A stretch of 64,000 bases of DNA from Amorphochlora amoebiformis (GCA_054601695.1 BAAHQB010000023.1:992001-1056000), one strand, 5' to 3'; shown: positions 1-38,822, counted from the stretch's first letter. A program made the numbers and translations. Notes: a model not told the origin generated them from the letters alone.

Positions 1-196
1 AGCATGATTAGCCTTACGCCTAACAAACCAGATAATTCTTGCCTATCACTAACCTAAATCTAAGCCTAGCCTCTGCGCACTGACCAACGTATAAATCCAA
101 CCCTCCCTAACCCTAGCCGTACCAACCTAAGAGTGCATACCTCAAGCCCAAATGTTGGCGCTAACGAGCACCAGAAGGGTTAGAGTTTAGGTGACC
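1..196. other. Non-coding, degenerate telomere-like sequence
   Basis: The stretch contains scattered CCTAAC/ACCCTAGCC-like words, a degenerate version of the CCCTAA motif seen elsewhere in the window. No convincing exon was found. Confidence 0.4.
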
Positions 197-412
197 TCAA
201 GACTTTCGATTTGGAGATCTCTTGAGACTGTCCGGGTCCTTCGAACCTTGGGATTCCCGGACCGAATCCCGGGTACTCCCTGTAGGCCTTGAGGTAGAGG
301 GAGAGCTGGAGCTCCTGAGAGGACGTTTTTTTCGGTGATTTTGGGTTTTTTTTCCTCTTTTTTGATTGGTTTTGGGAAATGTTGGATTGGGCTCTCTCTC
401 TTCTCCTTTATA
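197..412 (-). CDS. Possible terminal exon, basic Ser/Pro/Arg-rich
   Basis: Reading on the minus strand, an acceptor-like TATATAAAG is followed by about 200 nt of GC-richer sequence that stays open in two frames. One frame stops at 197 and is rich in Arg, Ser and Pro, resembling an RS-type tail. The other stops at 187. No upstream exon could be joined: the next minus-strand gene to the right already ends at 817. It could be the last exon of an unrecognised gene or a conserved non-coding island. Confidence 0.3.
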   Translation of the reverse strand, partial: YKGEEREPNPTFPKTNQKRGKKTQNHRKKRPLRSSSSPSTSRPTGSTRDSVRESQGSKDPDSLKRSPNRKS

Positions 413-432
413 ATATATATATATATATATAT

Positions 433-438
<6 letters not shown>

Positions 439-481
<43 letters not shown>

Positions 482-816
482 GTAAGTGCAGAGATACAAT
501 AATACAGATAGCATCAGTAAACGCAGCTCGATGAGTAGATGTCTGTGCAGTATTGAAACGTTATCGTAGCCCTAATATAGACCGCTCGAGATCGATGGAG
601 ATTCTGGAGATCGTCCGGAGATCGTATCATCCGGTAGTACCCGGTAGTAGTAGTACCCGGTAGTAACGGGTTTTCGTGGTAGTGTGATGTCACGGCATAT
701 CATGGTGACGTCATGGCATGTCACGCCTGATGTTACCCATCAGTACCCTGTTCGTTTGTAGTCAAGAGCAAGTAGCTATTCAACATGGAAAGTTAAAATC
801 AGAATTCGGAAATACT
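439..816. other. Intergenic: (TA)n plus unique sequence
   Basis: A (TA)n tract at about 439-480 is followed by some 300 bp of unique sequence with short local repeats (CCGGTAGTA repeated around 631-665). It lies 3' of the PAN-like gene. No ORF or RNA gene was recognised. Confidence 0.5.
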
Positions 817-850
817 TCAATCGGACCACTGTCCACAATACCACTGCGTT

Positions 851-896
<46 letters not shown>

Positions 897-990
897 ACAC
901 ATATATATGTATAATATATACCTTTTTCCTTTCCGAACGGCGCTTGGTATTGGACTTCAGATACGCTTGGCCTGTTGGGGTTAGAAGACT

Positions 991-1023
<33 letters not shown>

Positions 1024-1373
1024 CGTATATATATATGTATATATATATATATACGTATATATATATGTATATATATATATATATATATATGTATTATCTA
1101 AATAAATATAATATGTGTACATATATTATACGTAAATATATTATGATTTTTATGGATACCTTGAGCCTTGCTCCATACAAACCCAGCGCATTTCGGGTTC
1201 GTATAGCAAGAGTATACGGCCATATTCTAAGTATACATAGTACTTATCTCTGTCTCTCTCTGTCTATATATATATATATATATAAATATATGTATATATG
1301 ATATGTTGTATGTAAAAAATATTATATTACATATACAAACACAAACATATATATATATATATATATATATACA

Positions 1374-1464
<91 letters not shown>

Positions 1465-1560
1465 TTGATGTAAAAAAAAATAATATATTAATAAATTTTT
1501 ATACATGATATGATAAAATACTAAAATATATCTGATATACTACTCATATACATATATACA

Positions 1561-1616
<56 letters not shown>

Positions 1617-1825
1617 TATATAAAAGAGAGTTTGTAAGTATATATGTACATTGATAGATAACTATATATGATAAATACGTACAAAGTCTGCCACAGATTC
1701 AAGGTCGGCCCCAACAACATCAATCGCATCCAACACCTGTGCATATATCTTATATGTTTACATCTTTTTTGTGTTACATATATTAATACAAATGTTTAAA
1801 TAAATATAATATGTATGTATATATG

Positions 1826-1880
<55 letters not shown>

Positions 1881-1924
1881 TCTATATGTATATATATATT
1901 CTATATACATATATATAATATATA

Positions 1925-2004
<80 letters not shown>

Positions 2005-2651
2005 ATATATATATGTGTGTGTGTGTGTGTGCATGTGTATGTGTATATATGTATATGTGTATATATGTATGTATGTGTATATATATATGTATATATATAA
2101 TATTAAATATATAAATATATATATATATTTCCAAATATATATATATATGTGTGTGTGTGTGTACATAGAAGAAACAAACGATACCAAAAAACGCACAGAA
2201 CGCACAGAACGCACAGAAAAGAGAGAGAATCCCACATTATATTCCTCCTAAATTCTAACCCCCCTATCCTTCTACATACCTCCCAATTCGTCTCTCCCAC
2301 TGTATGTAGCGTTCTCTTGGTGCGCCCAGCCCCAAACCAGTTGGTATTCCACGTCTCCACCGCCGCCCTTCCGGGCCCCTGCCCCCCTTCTTTCGACAAA
2401 TCTTTCCCGCTTACCAGCAACTCTGATTCTTCAGGTTTTACCGAATTCTTCGGGTCCCTGGGAGGGCCCACCGGGGGTGTGTGGGATGGGGCGGGTGAGG
2501 TGAGATTTGCGAACATAAGGAGGCTGAGAGCCCAGGCTATGGCCATGGTGACCATGGAGCAGCGAGACATGAGGGTAGAAGGACATATGCTCCCCAATGT
2601 TTGGCGGGAGTGTGTGCGCTTACGGCGGCGGTGCAGTTCGCGCTTGATCAT
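817..2651 (-). CDS. PAN/apple-like domain protein with one transmembrane segment
   Basis: Exons in transcript order: 2651-2280, 1736-1683, 1226-1160, 971-922, 843-817. All junctions are GT-AG, phases agree, and the product is 189 residues. The N-terminus is very basic ([12 protein letters not shown]), followed by a hydrophobic segment ([18 protein letters not shown]), which suggests a type II membrane or signal-anchored protein. A Pro/Ser-rich linker leads to a C-terminal module with [13 protein letters not shown] and GQAYLKS, the cysteine and aromatic pattern of PAN/apple modules, which usually bind protein or carbohydrate. The start chosen is the first in-frame ATG; the frame stays open upstream to a TTG at 2687, so an extra 5' exon is possible. 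Exons 2 to 5 are 27-67 nt and sit in (TA)n introns. The gene diverges from the carbonic-anhydrase-like gene. The fold is inferred; the partner is unknown. Confidence 0.7.
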
Positions 2652-2853
2652 CCGAAGGATGACATCTCGGCCGCCATGGACATTCAAACACTGGAACCTG
2701 TAGCCGATATGTTAATTTCATTTCAAATATACATGTGCAGATATACAAACATCTCTCGAAAGATATCAAATGTTTAGCGATATATTTGTAAATAATTCGG
2801 TCTAATAATGAAGTATAAATCGGCTGTATTTCCCGGGAGAGGAGAACGGGCAA
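2652..2853. promoter_or_regulatory. Short divergent intergenic region
   Basis: About 200 bp separate the inferred start codons of the PAN-like gene (minus) and the carbonic-anhydrase-like gene (plus). A bidirectional promoter is inferred from geometry only. I see no certain TATA box among the AT-rich words. Confidence 0.4.
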
Positions 2854-3250
2854 ATGGTAACGTTCGGAAGGAGTCTCGCTTTGCTCCTTGCAGGGGCGGG
2901 AATCTGTATCGGGAGCACGAGGAGCTCCTCTTCGACGATATATGGCTATGGATACTCGTCCAAAACTTCGGGCTGTACATATTCCTCAACGAGAGGGGAC
3001 AAAATTGGATATACAGAATATGGTAATGCCACATTCGCATCCTCTACGCGTTGCTGATTCATGGAAACTTAGGACCGTATTGCTGGGAGAGCTATAATAG
3101 TCACTGCGGTGGAAGCAGCCAGTCTCCCATCGATCTTTCGTCGTCGGAGGCTGAGTCACATTATGTTGAAATCGAGTTTGAAGCTAACGAGTGTTCATCT
3201 GCGAGTTTTTACAATGATGGTGAGTCCTCGATATTGATTTTTGTATGGAA

Positions 3251-3312
<62 letters not shown>

Positions 3313-3318
3313 TATATA

Positions 3319-3349
<31 letters not shown>

Positions 3350-4483
3350 GACTTATTTATGAGACCTATGTACACCGAACTATAGGGTACACTTGGACGG
3401 TCAACCTCGAAGATTCATGTCCCAGCAAACTAGCGGTTCATTTCCAACACACTCACTACCATCTCGAATACATCACCTTCCACTCACCCTCCGAGCACAC
3501 AATCGGTGGCTCCCGCTTCGACGGCGAACTACAGCTAGTTCACCAGTCTTCTCCTAACCAGTTCCTCATTCTCTCTGTGCTTCTGAAAGCCAAAAACGAC
3601 GACACCTCCACAAACAACTTTTTAGATTTCATCTGGGGATACGGGACAAATCCTCTCACTGGAGTCGCCAACAATGCGACGGGCAACTGGTCGCAAATTG
3701 CAAACCACCATTCAGCGCACGAAATCGCCACGTCCCGCAACATCAACCCATACACCGACGTCCTACCGGCATCGCCCGAGTATTACGCTTACTCTGGCAG
3801 CCTAACCACCCCACCATGCACGGAAGATGTACGGTGGGTAGTGATGGCTCAGACGGTGAGGATGAGCCGCACGCAGGTGCAAGCTTTTCGACAGGTCATG
3901 TCCGAACTGAACGGGAATGCCACCAACCTGAACACGCCTGGCCAGTACGGAAACAGCCGGCCGGCTCAGGCGCGTGAGGGACGACACGTGTACTTCTACT
4001 CTGGAAGTGCCGAGCATGAGTCACACAGCGGCCACTCGACAGCCAAAGCAAATTACTTTTTCACCGAGGTCCTGCTGCCCCTAGCTTTTTTCGCGTCGTT
4101 CATGGCTCTCATGATCAGCGCTGCAACGGGATTGATGTTTGCTGTATCGTTCATCGCACACTTCCTCATGACTATTTTCCATTGCCTCGGTCATAGAGAC
4201 GTTATCCGCCCTTTAACTTGTGCATCACTAGAGGGTAGGTTGGGATCGGTGAGAATCGTTACATTAATAAAGTGTTGAATATTTCTAATGTGAACAGCAC
4301 CGATTACGTGGGACGGGATCAGAGATCCGATTTTCAGCCCTTTCTGCGCGTACATGGACAAACTGACTCTGTCATATATGAGATGGAGGTTTCTAAAAAG
4401 CATGGTGCTCGTGCTGGAGATTTTGGTGGCCGCTGGTAAGAACTGCATATTTGTGTACTCTGTATATTTTACATAATATATAC

Positions 4484-4516
<33 letters not shown>

Positions 4517-4603
4517 ATATATATTTGAATAATATCATATGTATATATGAGTATGTATTTTACATGTAATGTTATTATTATTAATATTATGTACATATGT
4601 ATG

Positions 4604-4664
<61 letters not shown>

Positions 4665-4796
4665 ATACATATTATGTATACATATTATATATACATGTAT
4701 ATATGTATGTATATATATGTATATCGATACATATGTGTATATATATATATATATATATATGTATATAGTGTGTGTGTATTAAATATTATGTATGTG

Positions 4797-4861
<65 letters not shown>

Positions 4862-4951
4862 ATTGCACATATTTAAGTACATATACATCTTCATATAAGA
4901 TAATATCGTTATGTGTTTATATGTATATACAAATTTAAAAATCATATAAAC

Positions 4952-5004
<53 letters not shown>

Positions 5005-5076
5005 GATATGTATATATTAGGAAAAAATACATGTAAATAGCAATATTGTATGTATGTATGACATAAACATATGTAT

Positions 5077-5123
<47 letters not shown>

Positions 5124-5367
5124 TTATATATATATATATATATATATACATATTATAGAAAAGCAGCATACTATTCCAGATGTGATCGATGTAATCATCA
5201 CCCCTCTATCAACCATGACCTTTAAATCTATCGGTATTATCGCAGTCGTTGTAGTCATCCGTACGGTTTTGTCTGCTCACATGAGTCATGAGTACGAATT
5301 GTTGGACCAAGACGTGCAGAAGCAGAAAATCAGAAGGAAGATGTCTAGAAAGTCGCATGTTGCGTGA
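2854..5367 (+). CDS. Alpha-carbonic-anhydrase-like membrane protein, zinc site broken
   Basis: Exons: 2854-3022, 3073-3219, 3386-4234, 4298-4435, 5159-5367. All four introns are phase 1, and the product is 503 residues. A signal peptide ([20 protein letters not shown]) precedes an alpha-CA domain with [24 protein letters not shown] and SLTTPPCTE. The usual HFH...H zinc ligands read T136, H138 and Q155: the first (motif [10 protein letters not shown]) and third (GELQLVH) histidines are replaced, and only the middle one remains. The Glu of SEH and the Thr of TTPP persist. After the domain come several hydrophobic segments (for example [21 protein letters not shown]) and a basic tail. Known alpha-CA-related proteins that lose zinc ligands act as binding or adhesion proteins, so loss of CO2 hydration is inferred. 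The last intron (4436-5158) is mostly (TA)n. Confidence 0.85.
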
Positions 5368-5379
5368 GCCATGCGCAGT

Positions 5380-5880
5380 TAAGCTAGTTAAGTTAAGATT
5401 AGGATATTGTCTAGATTGTGTAACTAGTGTAAAGCCTGAGTATTGATTACCACTGGGTGACGATTAGTCAATTATACATATAATTATATATGTGTATATA
5501 TACTAGTATAGTATATCTAGATATATATATATATATAATATATATATCATAGTAATTAAACTAGAGCGTCTATATAGAGCATGACTATCTCTAGTCTAGT
5601 AGTGTATCTGTAGACTATCTAGACTATATGTATACTAGATATCTAGCTAGGTCAGATCTAGAGATTATCTAGATTATACTAGTTATAGATACCGACGATC
5701 ATACAGTCATGCAGTATATATATATCTAGAGCTAGTATATTCTCTAGCACTAGCTCTAGTAGCTAGTCTAGGTTTACTTGCAGATAACCTTAAATAACTT
5801 ATGAATTAAAATTACAATTGTCTAGATTGTATCTCGACTAGATTCTAGAGTACTATACTAGATATACACATACACTAGAT
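5380..5880. other. CTAG-rich 3' intergenic segment
   Basis: Roughly 27 CTAG tetranucleotides occur in 500 bp by eye count, against about 2 expected by chance. Examples are ATCTAGCTAGG and the cluster at 5724-5772. It lies between the convergent 3' ends of the carbonic-anhydrase-like gene and the pseudokinase gene. Similar segments follow three other genes. Confidence 0.7.
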
Positions 5881-6151
5881 ATAATAAAAAAGCTTAAATA
5901 CCTGATGTATTCGCTTCAATTGTATCATGCAAAATCGGCAATGATTAATCATCAACGCCATCAACGGCACGAAACGAGCTTTGGCACAGCCGCTTACCGC
6001 TTGTTACTACACTACATTGATTATTACACTGACTAGACAGATCCAAACTTAAGTGAGTGTAATGAGGATCTATTTTTAAAAATGCGGAGACTGTATTTCA
6101 TGGTTTTTCATTCTACTTTATACTCCAGATGCTAAGTGGAGGTAGAGGGGG
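5881..6151. other. Convergent intergenic, unique sequence
   Basis: Mixed-composition sequence downstream of the pseudokinase stop on the minus strand. No gene was seen; it probably holds its 3' UTR. Confidence 0.4.
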
Positions 6152-6249
6152 CTAGGACTTAGGAACGGGTAGCTTGGAGTTTGAGTTGAGGATTCGAGAT
6201 TTTGACCTGCGGGGTCGGAGGCGGGGACGGGAGGCGGTTGCGCTGCCTG

Positions 6250-6290
<41 letters not shown>

Positions 6291-6388
6291 GTGTATATAT
6301 GTGTAATATGTATATGTAACAAGGGGAAAGATAAGTCTAAAGTAGATTGTTCGTAATACATCGGTAAATATGTATAGTATACATATAC

Positions 6389-6426
<38 letters not shown>

Positions 6427-6491
6427 TATATGGGAGATGATAAGGTGACACATGTGAAGGACATTCTGCGTTCGACTTAATGTCCCTCGTA

Positions 6492-6563
<72 letters not shown>

Positions 6564-6651
6564 GTGAAAGACATTCTGCGTTTCGACTTATTGTCCCCCT
6601 CGTAGTATAAACCGCCGAGAGACCGCCTTCGACTTGTTCTATTGTAATATG

Positions 6652-6700
<49 letters not shown>

Positions 6701-6703
6701 CTA

Positions 6704-6736
<33 letters not shown>

Positions 6737-7361
6737 TAATAACATACACAATATATTACAACAGAAAACAGATAGGTAATACACACATATATATATATAT
6801 ATATATATATTGATAAAATCAAAATATACACAAAATTACTATACAACGAAAAACACAGAAACGTAAAAAAAAAAAGTAACTGCGAATGGAGAATTATCAC
6901 TATATGTAAATATAAATATTATATTATTATAATATGTTACATATTAAAAACAAAGATATCATATAATAATAGTGTGTACACGTGTATATGATACATATTA
7001 CTGGGATGGAGAATTGTCATTAGAGTTGTATAATAATATGTTACATATTATAAACAAAGATATCATATAATAATAGTGTGTACACGTGTATATAGTTGTA
7101 TAATAATATGTTACATATTATAAACAAAGATATCATATAATAATAGTGTGTACACGTGTATATGATGCATATTACTGGGATGGAGAATTGTCATTAGAGT
7201 TGTATAATAATATGTTACATATTATAAACAAAGATATCATATAATAATAGTGTGTACACGTGTATATGATGCATATTACTGGGATGGAGAATTATCATTA
7301 GAGTTGTGTTGTATCGATGATTTCGTGGAATTTAATTGCGTTCGAAGGGATAGAGCCTGAG

Positions 7362-7406
<45 letters not shown>

Positions 7407-7579
7407 TGTGTATTAATTATTAAATATGAGACTACAAGAGATTTCTGGAGATTTGTGGAGAGAGAGCAGGGGTAGGTAGTACCTGAGACGAATAGTTTTT
7501 CACCACGAAAGGGTGAGACTGGATTCCTTTAAGAGACAGACGGTCGGACATATCTTTCTTCAATATCTGGATATTATAT

Positions 7580-7623
<44 letters not shown>

Positions 7624-7848
7624 TATATATATATATATATATATACATAATATCTATGTATGTAATACATGCAAACTTTTGTAACGAAAGCGCAGATAGA
7701 TAGAGAGAGAGAGAGCAAGACAGAGAGAGAGAGAGAGAGAAAGAGAGGGAGAGCAAAAAAAAGAGAGAGAAACCTAGAAAGAGAAAGAGTGGGGGGGGGG
7801 GGGAAATGTAGGTAGAGATCGGACTATCTGATTAGGTACATAAATTTC

Positions 7849-7897
<49 letters not shown>

Positions 7898-8091
7898 TGA
7901 TGTATAGTACTATACCTTAGAGATGAGCTGAATAGCATCTGCTGGGACGTAAGACGGGAATCTTATGTATATATATGTATATATGTATGTATATATATAT
8001 GTGGATATATATATATATATATATATGTGGATATATATATATATATATATATTTATATATGGATATATATATGGATATATGGTATATATAT

Positions 8092-8146
<55 letters not shown>

Positions 8147-8212
8147 CATGCATGAAGTATATAATACAACCGTAGGTCCAATTGAACGATTCTTTGGCAC
8201 ACAATCCTCGGA

Positions 8213-8247
<35 letters not shown>

Positions 8248-8778
8248 CATACATGTAGATATACTTACATAAATAGACACATTTAGATACCGTACCCACA
8301 AAATAATAAATACATATATATATATATATATATATATACATACATACATATGTATATACATTTGTGTGTACACATATAGATATACTTACATAAATATACA
8401 CATCTAGATTCCTTACCTACAAAACCATATGGTTTCAGAGAAACTTGGTTTCTTTTTTTTTTCAAACACTGTTATCATTATCGTGTCATCAGCGAAAAAT
8501 TAAATTTCTTTTTTTTTTCACACACTGTTATCATTATCGTGTCATCAGCGAAAAATTAAATTTCTTTTTTTTTTCACACACTGTTATCATTATCGTGTCA
8601 TCAGCGAAAAATTATTTTTTTTTTTTAAAAAAAGATACCTCGATCATGGAAAGGGCTGTGTCCGACGATCATTTCGTATAGAATCACACCAACAGCCCAG
8701 ATGTCACATCCGGTGTCTGATGATATTATACACATATATATATATATATATATATATAATATGTATATATATATATAC

Positions 8779-8829
<51 letters not shown>

Positions 8830-8918
8830 GGTGTATTATATTGACATAACCTTTTGGTTTCTTCCCCTTTAGAATTTCTGGCGATAAGTAGTCAGGGCTA
8901 GTATACACATTGCTACCC

Positions 8919-8960
<42 letters not shown>

Positions 8961-9065
8961 GGTGTATTATATTGACATAACCTTTTGGTTTCTTCCCCTT
9001 TAGAATTTCTGGCGATAAGTAGTCAGGGCTAGTATACACATTGCTACCCTGCATATATATACATA

Positions 9066-9110
<45 letters not shown>

Positions 9111-9187
9111 GCATAGTGTATATGCACGCCAGTAAGTGCTTTGCTGCCGTGGATGTATGTATTCGGAAAATGTATATACATGTATTA

Positions 9188-9253
<66 letters not shown>

Positions 9254-9356
9254 GTAGTATTACCCCTTTTTCAGAGCGCGATGCGTCAAGATTCAAGACA
9301 TACCTGCACAATGTATACATAAATATATATACATTATACACATATATATATATATG

Positions 9357-9387
<31 letters not shown>

Positions 9388-9475
9388 TATGTATGTATGT
9401 ACTCACTTTCCGAAGTTTACGATCTTGTAGTCCCCGTCAATTTCATACAAGATTTCTACATATATATAATATATA

Positions 9476-9523
<48 letters not shown>

Positions 9524-9852
9524 ATATATATATACATATTACATATAGTATAATTGGAAATATATTTATATACTAAACACAATATCGCAACAGTAACCAA
9601 ATTGGCAAGCATACTAGTAATCGACGACAGCCATGACCATAGCCACAGCTGTAACATGTACCCATAGCAGCATGCATAATAGTAACCGTAGCGGCATTTT
9701 TAACTCACCGGGGCGTATATTCCCGTGCACTAAGCCGCTTGCGTGGCAGTACTTTAGCGCCTCGCAAATCTGGTACAGGACACGTGCCGCTGGGGTTAGG
9801 ATTAGGTTTAAGGTTAGGGTTAGGTTGGTTAAGCTTCGGGGAACATATTTAC

Positions 9853-9889
<37 letters not shown>

Positions 9890-10173
9890 ATGATATGTAC
9901 AGTATATATATGGGGTTATAAGTTTGTCGTGTTATAGCTTTGTACCTCTAGCCCTAAAACACCACCGTAACGATGCTCTAGCAAAAAATATAAAAAAAGA
10001 GAGAAAAAGAACTTCGAACCATCGAATGTGGAGAAACGCCTCTGAAGAATTTGCGCCCGTAGGGATTTGGACGATTGTATATGGCCGAATATCAGGTAGC
10101 TGAGTTTGAAGATATGCCAGATATTAACTTTAGATATCAAGGGGTAGATATGTAGAAATAATATGCATATGTA

Positions 10174-10215
<42 letters not shown>

Positions 10216-10320
10216 ATATTTAAGTTTCACGCTTACTCGAACTTGGGGTCGTTAAAATATCCCACGGGGCTCAAGATATGCTGATGCCTGATGTATATTG
10301 AGATATACATACACATATAC

Positions 10321-10364
<44 letters not shown>

Positions 10365-10454
10365 ATATATATATGTATACATTTAGTAGACACCTAAGTA
10401 ACAGTCGGATTTTTAGCTCGCTGTCGTACAGCTTCACGTCACCCGCCTATTATA

Positions 10455-10486
<32 letters not shown>

Positions 10487-10969
10487 ATATTTATGTATAC
10501 ATCTTATTTATTCTTACACCTGTGCTATCTTTCGCACGTTGACAACCTGAAACGATACAAATCAAATCATAAGCGTAAAAGATACGTGAATTTATATAAG
10601 TACGACATATACAGTACTTGGATCATACAGACAAATAATCTATCCGAAAAATTTATCTATTTATCTCGGCTACCTGTAGGGTAACAAGTTCCTTACTTGC
10701 CTTTTGCCTTGCCAGGTATAAACTTCCATACTTACCCCTACATAGATGCATAATATAATATATACTTATACACATATACACACATGTATGATATGTACAT
10801 GCATCCTACCCTTTACCTGCGCTTCGGTGGCTTCCGACTGATTTGTATATCGTCGAGGGTTAAATAAAGACCTTTTGCCCTCGTCTGCGAAAACAACAAA
10901 AAATGTCACACGTGTCTTGATAGCGAATGCACGAACCTGCGACACCATGCACAACCACATGGTGTTCAT
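6152..10969 (-). CDS. Aurora-like pseudokinase with basic C-terminal tail
   Basis: Exons: 10969-10937, 10884-10817, 10737-10674, 10546-10520, 10446-10394, 10287-10237, 10099-10020, 9789-9709, 9455-9407, 9303-9264, 9048-8982 (or its duplicate 8917-8851), 8716-8639, 8213-8171, 7961-7916, 7566-7483, 7356-7280, 6638-6562, 6246-6152. All phases agree; 370 residues. An in-frame TAA precedes the ATG. Kinase subdomains appear in order and look most like Aurora: [61 protein letters not shown]. Catalytic residues are lost: the VAIK Lys is Gln (VTLQ, residue 55), HRD is HGN (147-149), the following Asn is missing (RPEIL), and DFG is NFG (166-168). The alpha-C Glu (74) remains. The tail is Arg/Ser-rich. 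A scaffold or regulatory role is inferred. Several donors are weak (GTTATG, GTTGTA, GTTCGA). Confidence 0.85.
6425..6500 (-). repeat. Truncated copy of pseudokinase exon 17
   Basis: Near-repeat of the donor-side half of the exon at 6562-6638 (shared ACATTCTGCG, TTCGACTTA, CTCGTAGTATA on the plus strand). It lies to the left of the intact exon and is bounded by (TA)n. Confidence 0.65.
6870..7240 (-). repeat. Tandem truncated copies of pseudokinase exon 16
   Basis: Three to four tandem units share GATATCATATAATAATAG and GTGTACACGTGTATA. They include GGGATGGAGAATTGTCATTA, the donor-side end of the exon at 7280-7356. The copies lie left of the intact exon, inside intron 16. Confidence 0.75.
8455..8615. 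repeat. Minisatellite, about 57 bp, three copies
   Basis: Three near-identical units with poly(T), CACTGTTATCATTATCG and TGTCATCAGCGAAAAATTA lie inside a pseudokinase intron. A further diverged pair with AGATATACTTACATAAATA lies at about 8260-8425. Confidence 0.8.
8826..9057 (-). repeat. Duplicated 67-nt kinase exon
   Basis: Two apparently identical copies of the exon carrying [13 protein letters not shown] (activation loop and APE-like motif) lie 131 bp apart, 9048-8982 and 8917-8851, each with its own acceptor and donor and matching flanks. Because 67 is not a multiple of 3, using both would shift the frame, so only one can be used per transcript. Confidence 0.85.
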
Positions 10970-11840
10970 AATCGTGACATGCTTCTGTGTGAGTAATTGG
11001 CCGTGTAGATACGTATATTATGGAGAATCAATGGCGGCATGTGAATGTTTTTACGGCCCTGGAGAGCATGTGCATCGCGTGAGACGAGACTAGAGTCTGA
11101 GAACTTTTGTATGATGTGGTTCTACGGGAAATTGGAAGGCTTTCGTGGGTATTCTTCGTGTAGAGGCAAATTAAGCATGCTTAAACAAGTGATCGGTCTT
11201 TGTACCGTTCTTGCAAATGGACACAAAGCGAAGTGTGTATTAGCCGAGGGGAAATGATTTGGTGAGAAGACATGCGCATTGGACTGTGAGCGCATGCTTC
11301 ATACGTTGGCGGTGTGTACACGTTCAATCCTTGCGTATCTCAAGATCCGGAAAAACTGTTGTACTCTTGCAGTGTATTTCGAACCGTTTTGGAGATTCAC
11401 GGAGAAAAAGTTCAGATATGTTCATTAAATGCGTTTATGTACATAGATTTCGAATACATGCCGCCACGGCGTGGCCAGATACCACCTTACCTCTCGGCTC
11501 TCCTTCATGGCGCTCAACGGTTGGGACCGCCGGATTCGAATCTTGCCGTCTTTTTATTTTCCTTTTCATTTTTTTCCTTCTTTCAAAAACGGAACACAAA
11601 AAATCTCTCTGAGATTGGCGGTAATTAATTTTTTTAATTTGTCGGCTCAATATATGGCTCTTGTTGCCGTTCTCCTGGTTGCCGACGTCTAACCGGGTAA
11701 CCCCCAAGCAGCAGACGGATTCTTTTCGATGAAATCGCCAAAATAAATCAATAATAACGGTCATTGCCAGTCATTGGCCAAAACCATCGGCGCATTCCAA
11801 AGACGTCGCCGTCAACTTCTCGTCCATTCGCGCTCCCACG
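10970..11840. other. Divergent intergenic region
   Basis: About 870 bp of mixed composition between the pseudokinase start (minus) and the 240-residue gene (plus). Several short ORFs exist on both strands, but none shows a family motif or splice continuity. It probably holds both promoters and 5' UTRs. Confidence 0.5.
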
Positions 11841-16260
<4,420 letters not shown>

Positions 16261-16265
16261 ACTTG

Positions 16266-16305
16266 TAGAGATGCCAGGCTGGGAAGAAGAGAATGATCTC
16301 AATAC
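16266..16305 (+). repeat. Truncated copy of SGF29 exon 1
   Basis: ATGCCAGGCTGGGAAGAAGA followed by GAATGATCTCAA resembles the start of the true first exon at 16446 but runs into AT-rich sequence with a stop after about 14 codons. It lies left of the intact exon. Confidence 0.6.
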
Positions 16306-16331
16306 AAATATATAATACATATACATATATG

Positions 16332-16363
<32 letters not shown>

Positions 16364-16445
16364 CATTTTAGACATACAGCACATATACATATATTATATA
16401 TATAAGTATATAAATGTAACCATATATATGTATTTGTATATAAAG

Positions 16446-24598
<8,153 letters not shown>

Positions 24599-25300
24599 CT
24601 CTGTTCACTAATGTCTAGTCTGTAGCTGAGTCCTTACTGAGTCTTGAGCAGTACGAAATTTAAATCTCCTTTATTATAGATGATGTACAAGCCTGTGCGT
24701 CTTATCATTTTTGAAAAACCAGTTCCAAGTAATTACTAGTTGTAATCTGGATAATTTTTGACTCGCACTTTAGCTGCCCGACGCCCGATCTAGCGGTACT
24801 TACAGACTTAGCTGGGACAACTCTAGAACTTCTGGAACTTAACCGTCGAATGACCCACATCTCAAGCTCATGACTTGCACAGTCTTGCAAGCATCATACA
24901 TACTAGTCATTCAATCATGTGGTTCTAGCGGTTTTTCCCCGGTACGTACTATAGACCTAGATGATACTAGGATATACTAGATATATGACAAAATTAGTTA
25001 TGTATCATACGGTCTGACAATATTCTGGAGATTCGACCAGGTCACGGAATATTCATCGATCTGGTACATCTAGTACATGCGGCGCCAGCACACTGGCTGG
25101 GTACTCTGTATCTAACTCTTGGACCGCAATATGTAGAATGACAGCAGTAGCGCATACTACTACAGTGTGGATTTGGGCCTTACAAGTGTAAAGCTTAGTT
25201 GGTACGCTCATGATAAGCTCAAAATTGCTGACGACGTCCGATTGTCTAGATTTGGGCACTTTTTTTGCACTATTTATGGCCTGTAGATATATAGTGTGTG
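24599..25300. other. CTAG-rich convergent intergenic segment
   Basis: About 11 CTAG words in 660 bp between the SGF29 stop and the phosphatase 3' end (for example the run at 24950-24984). No coding island is visible. Confidence 0.6.
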
Positions 25301-25323
25301 TGTATATATATGTGTATAAATAA

Positions 25324-25354
<31 letters not shown>

Positions 25355-25408
25355 CATGGTTTTATGTATATATATATATATATATATATGTACATATACA
25401 TATTCTAG

Positions 25409-25451
<43 letters not shown>

Positions 25452-25511
25452 ATATATTACATATACTCATAATGTGTAAGTAAATATGTGTATATGTAGT
25501 CCATATTGTTC

Positions 25512-38822
<13,311 letters not shown>

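Noticed and set aside
7432-7482. Pseudokinase ending by read-through at 7432
   Set aside because: A stop is reached, but splicing at 7482 joins in phase to three further basic exons ending at 6152, a more coherent tail.
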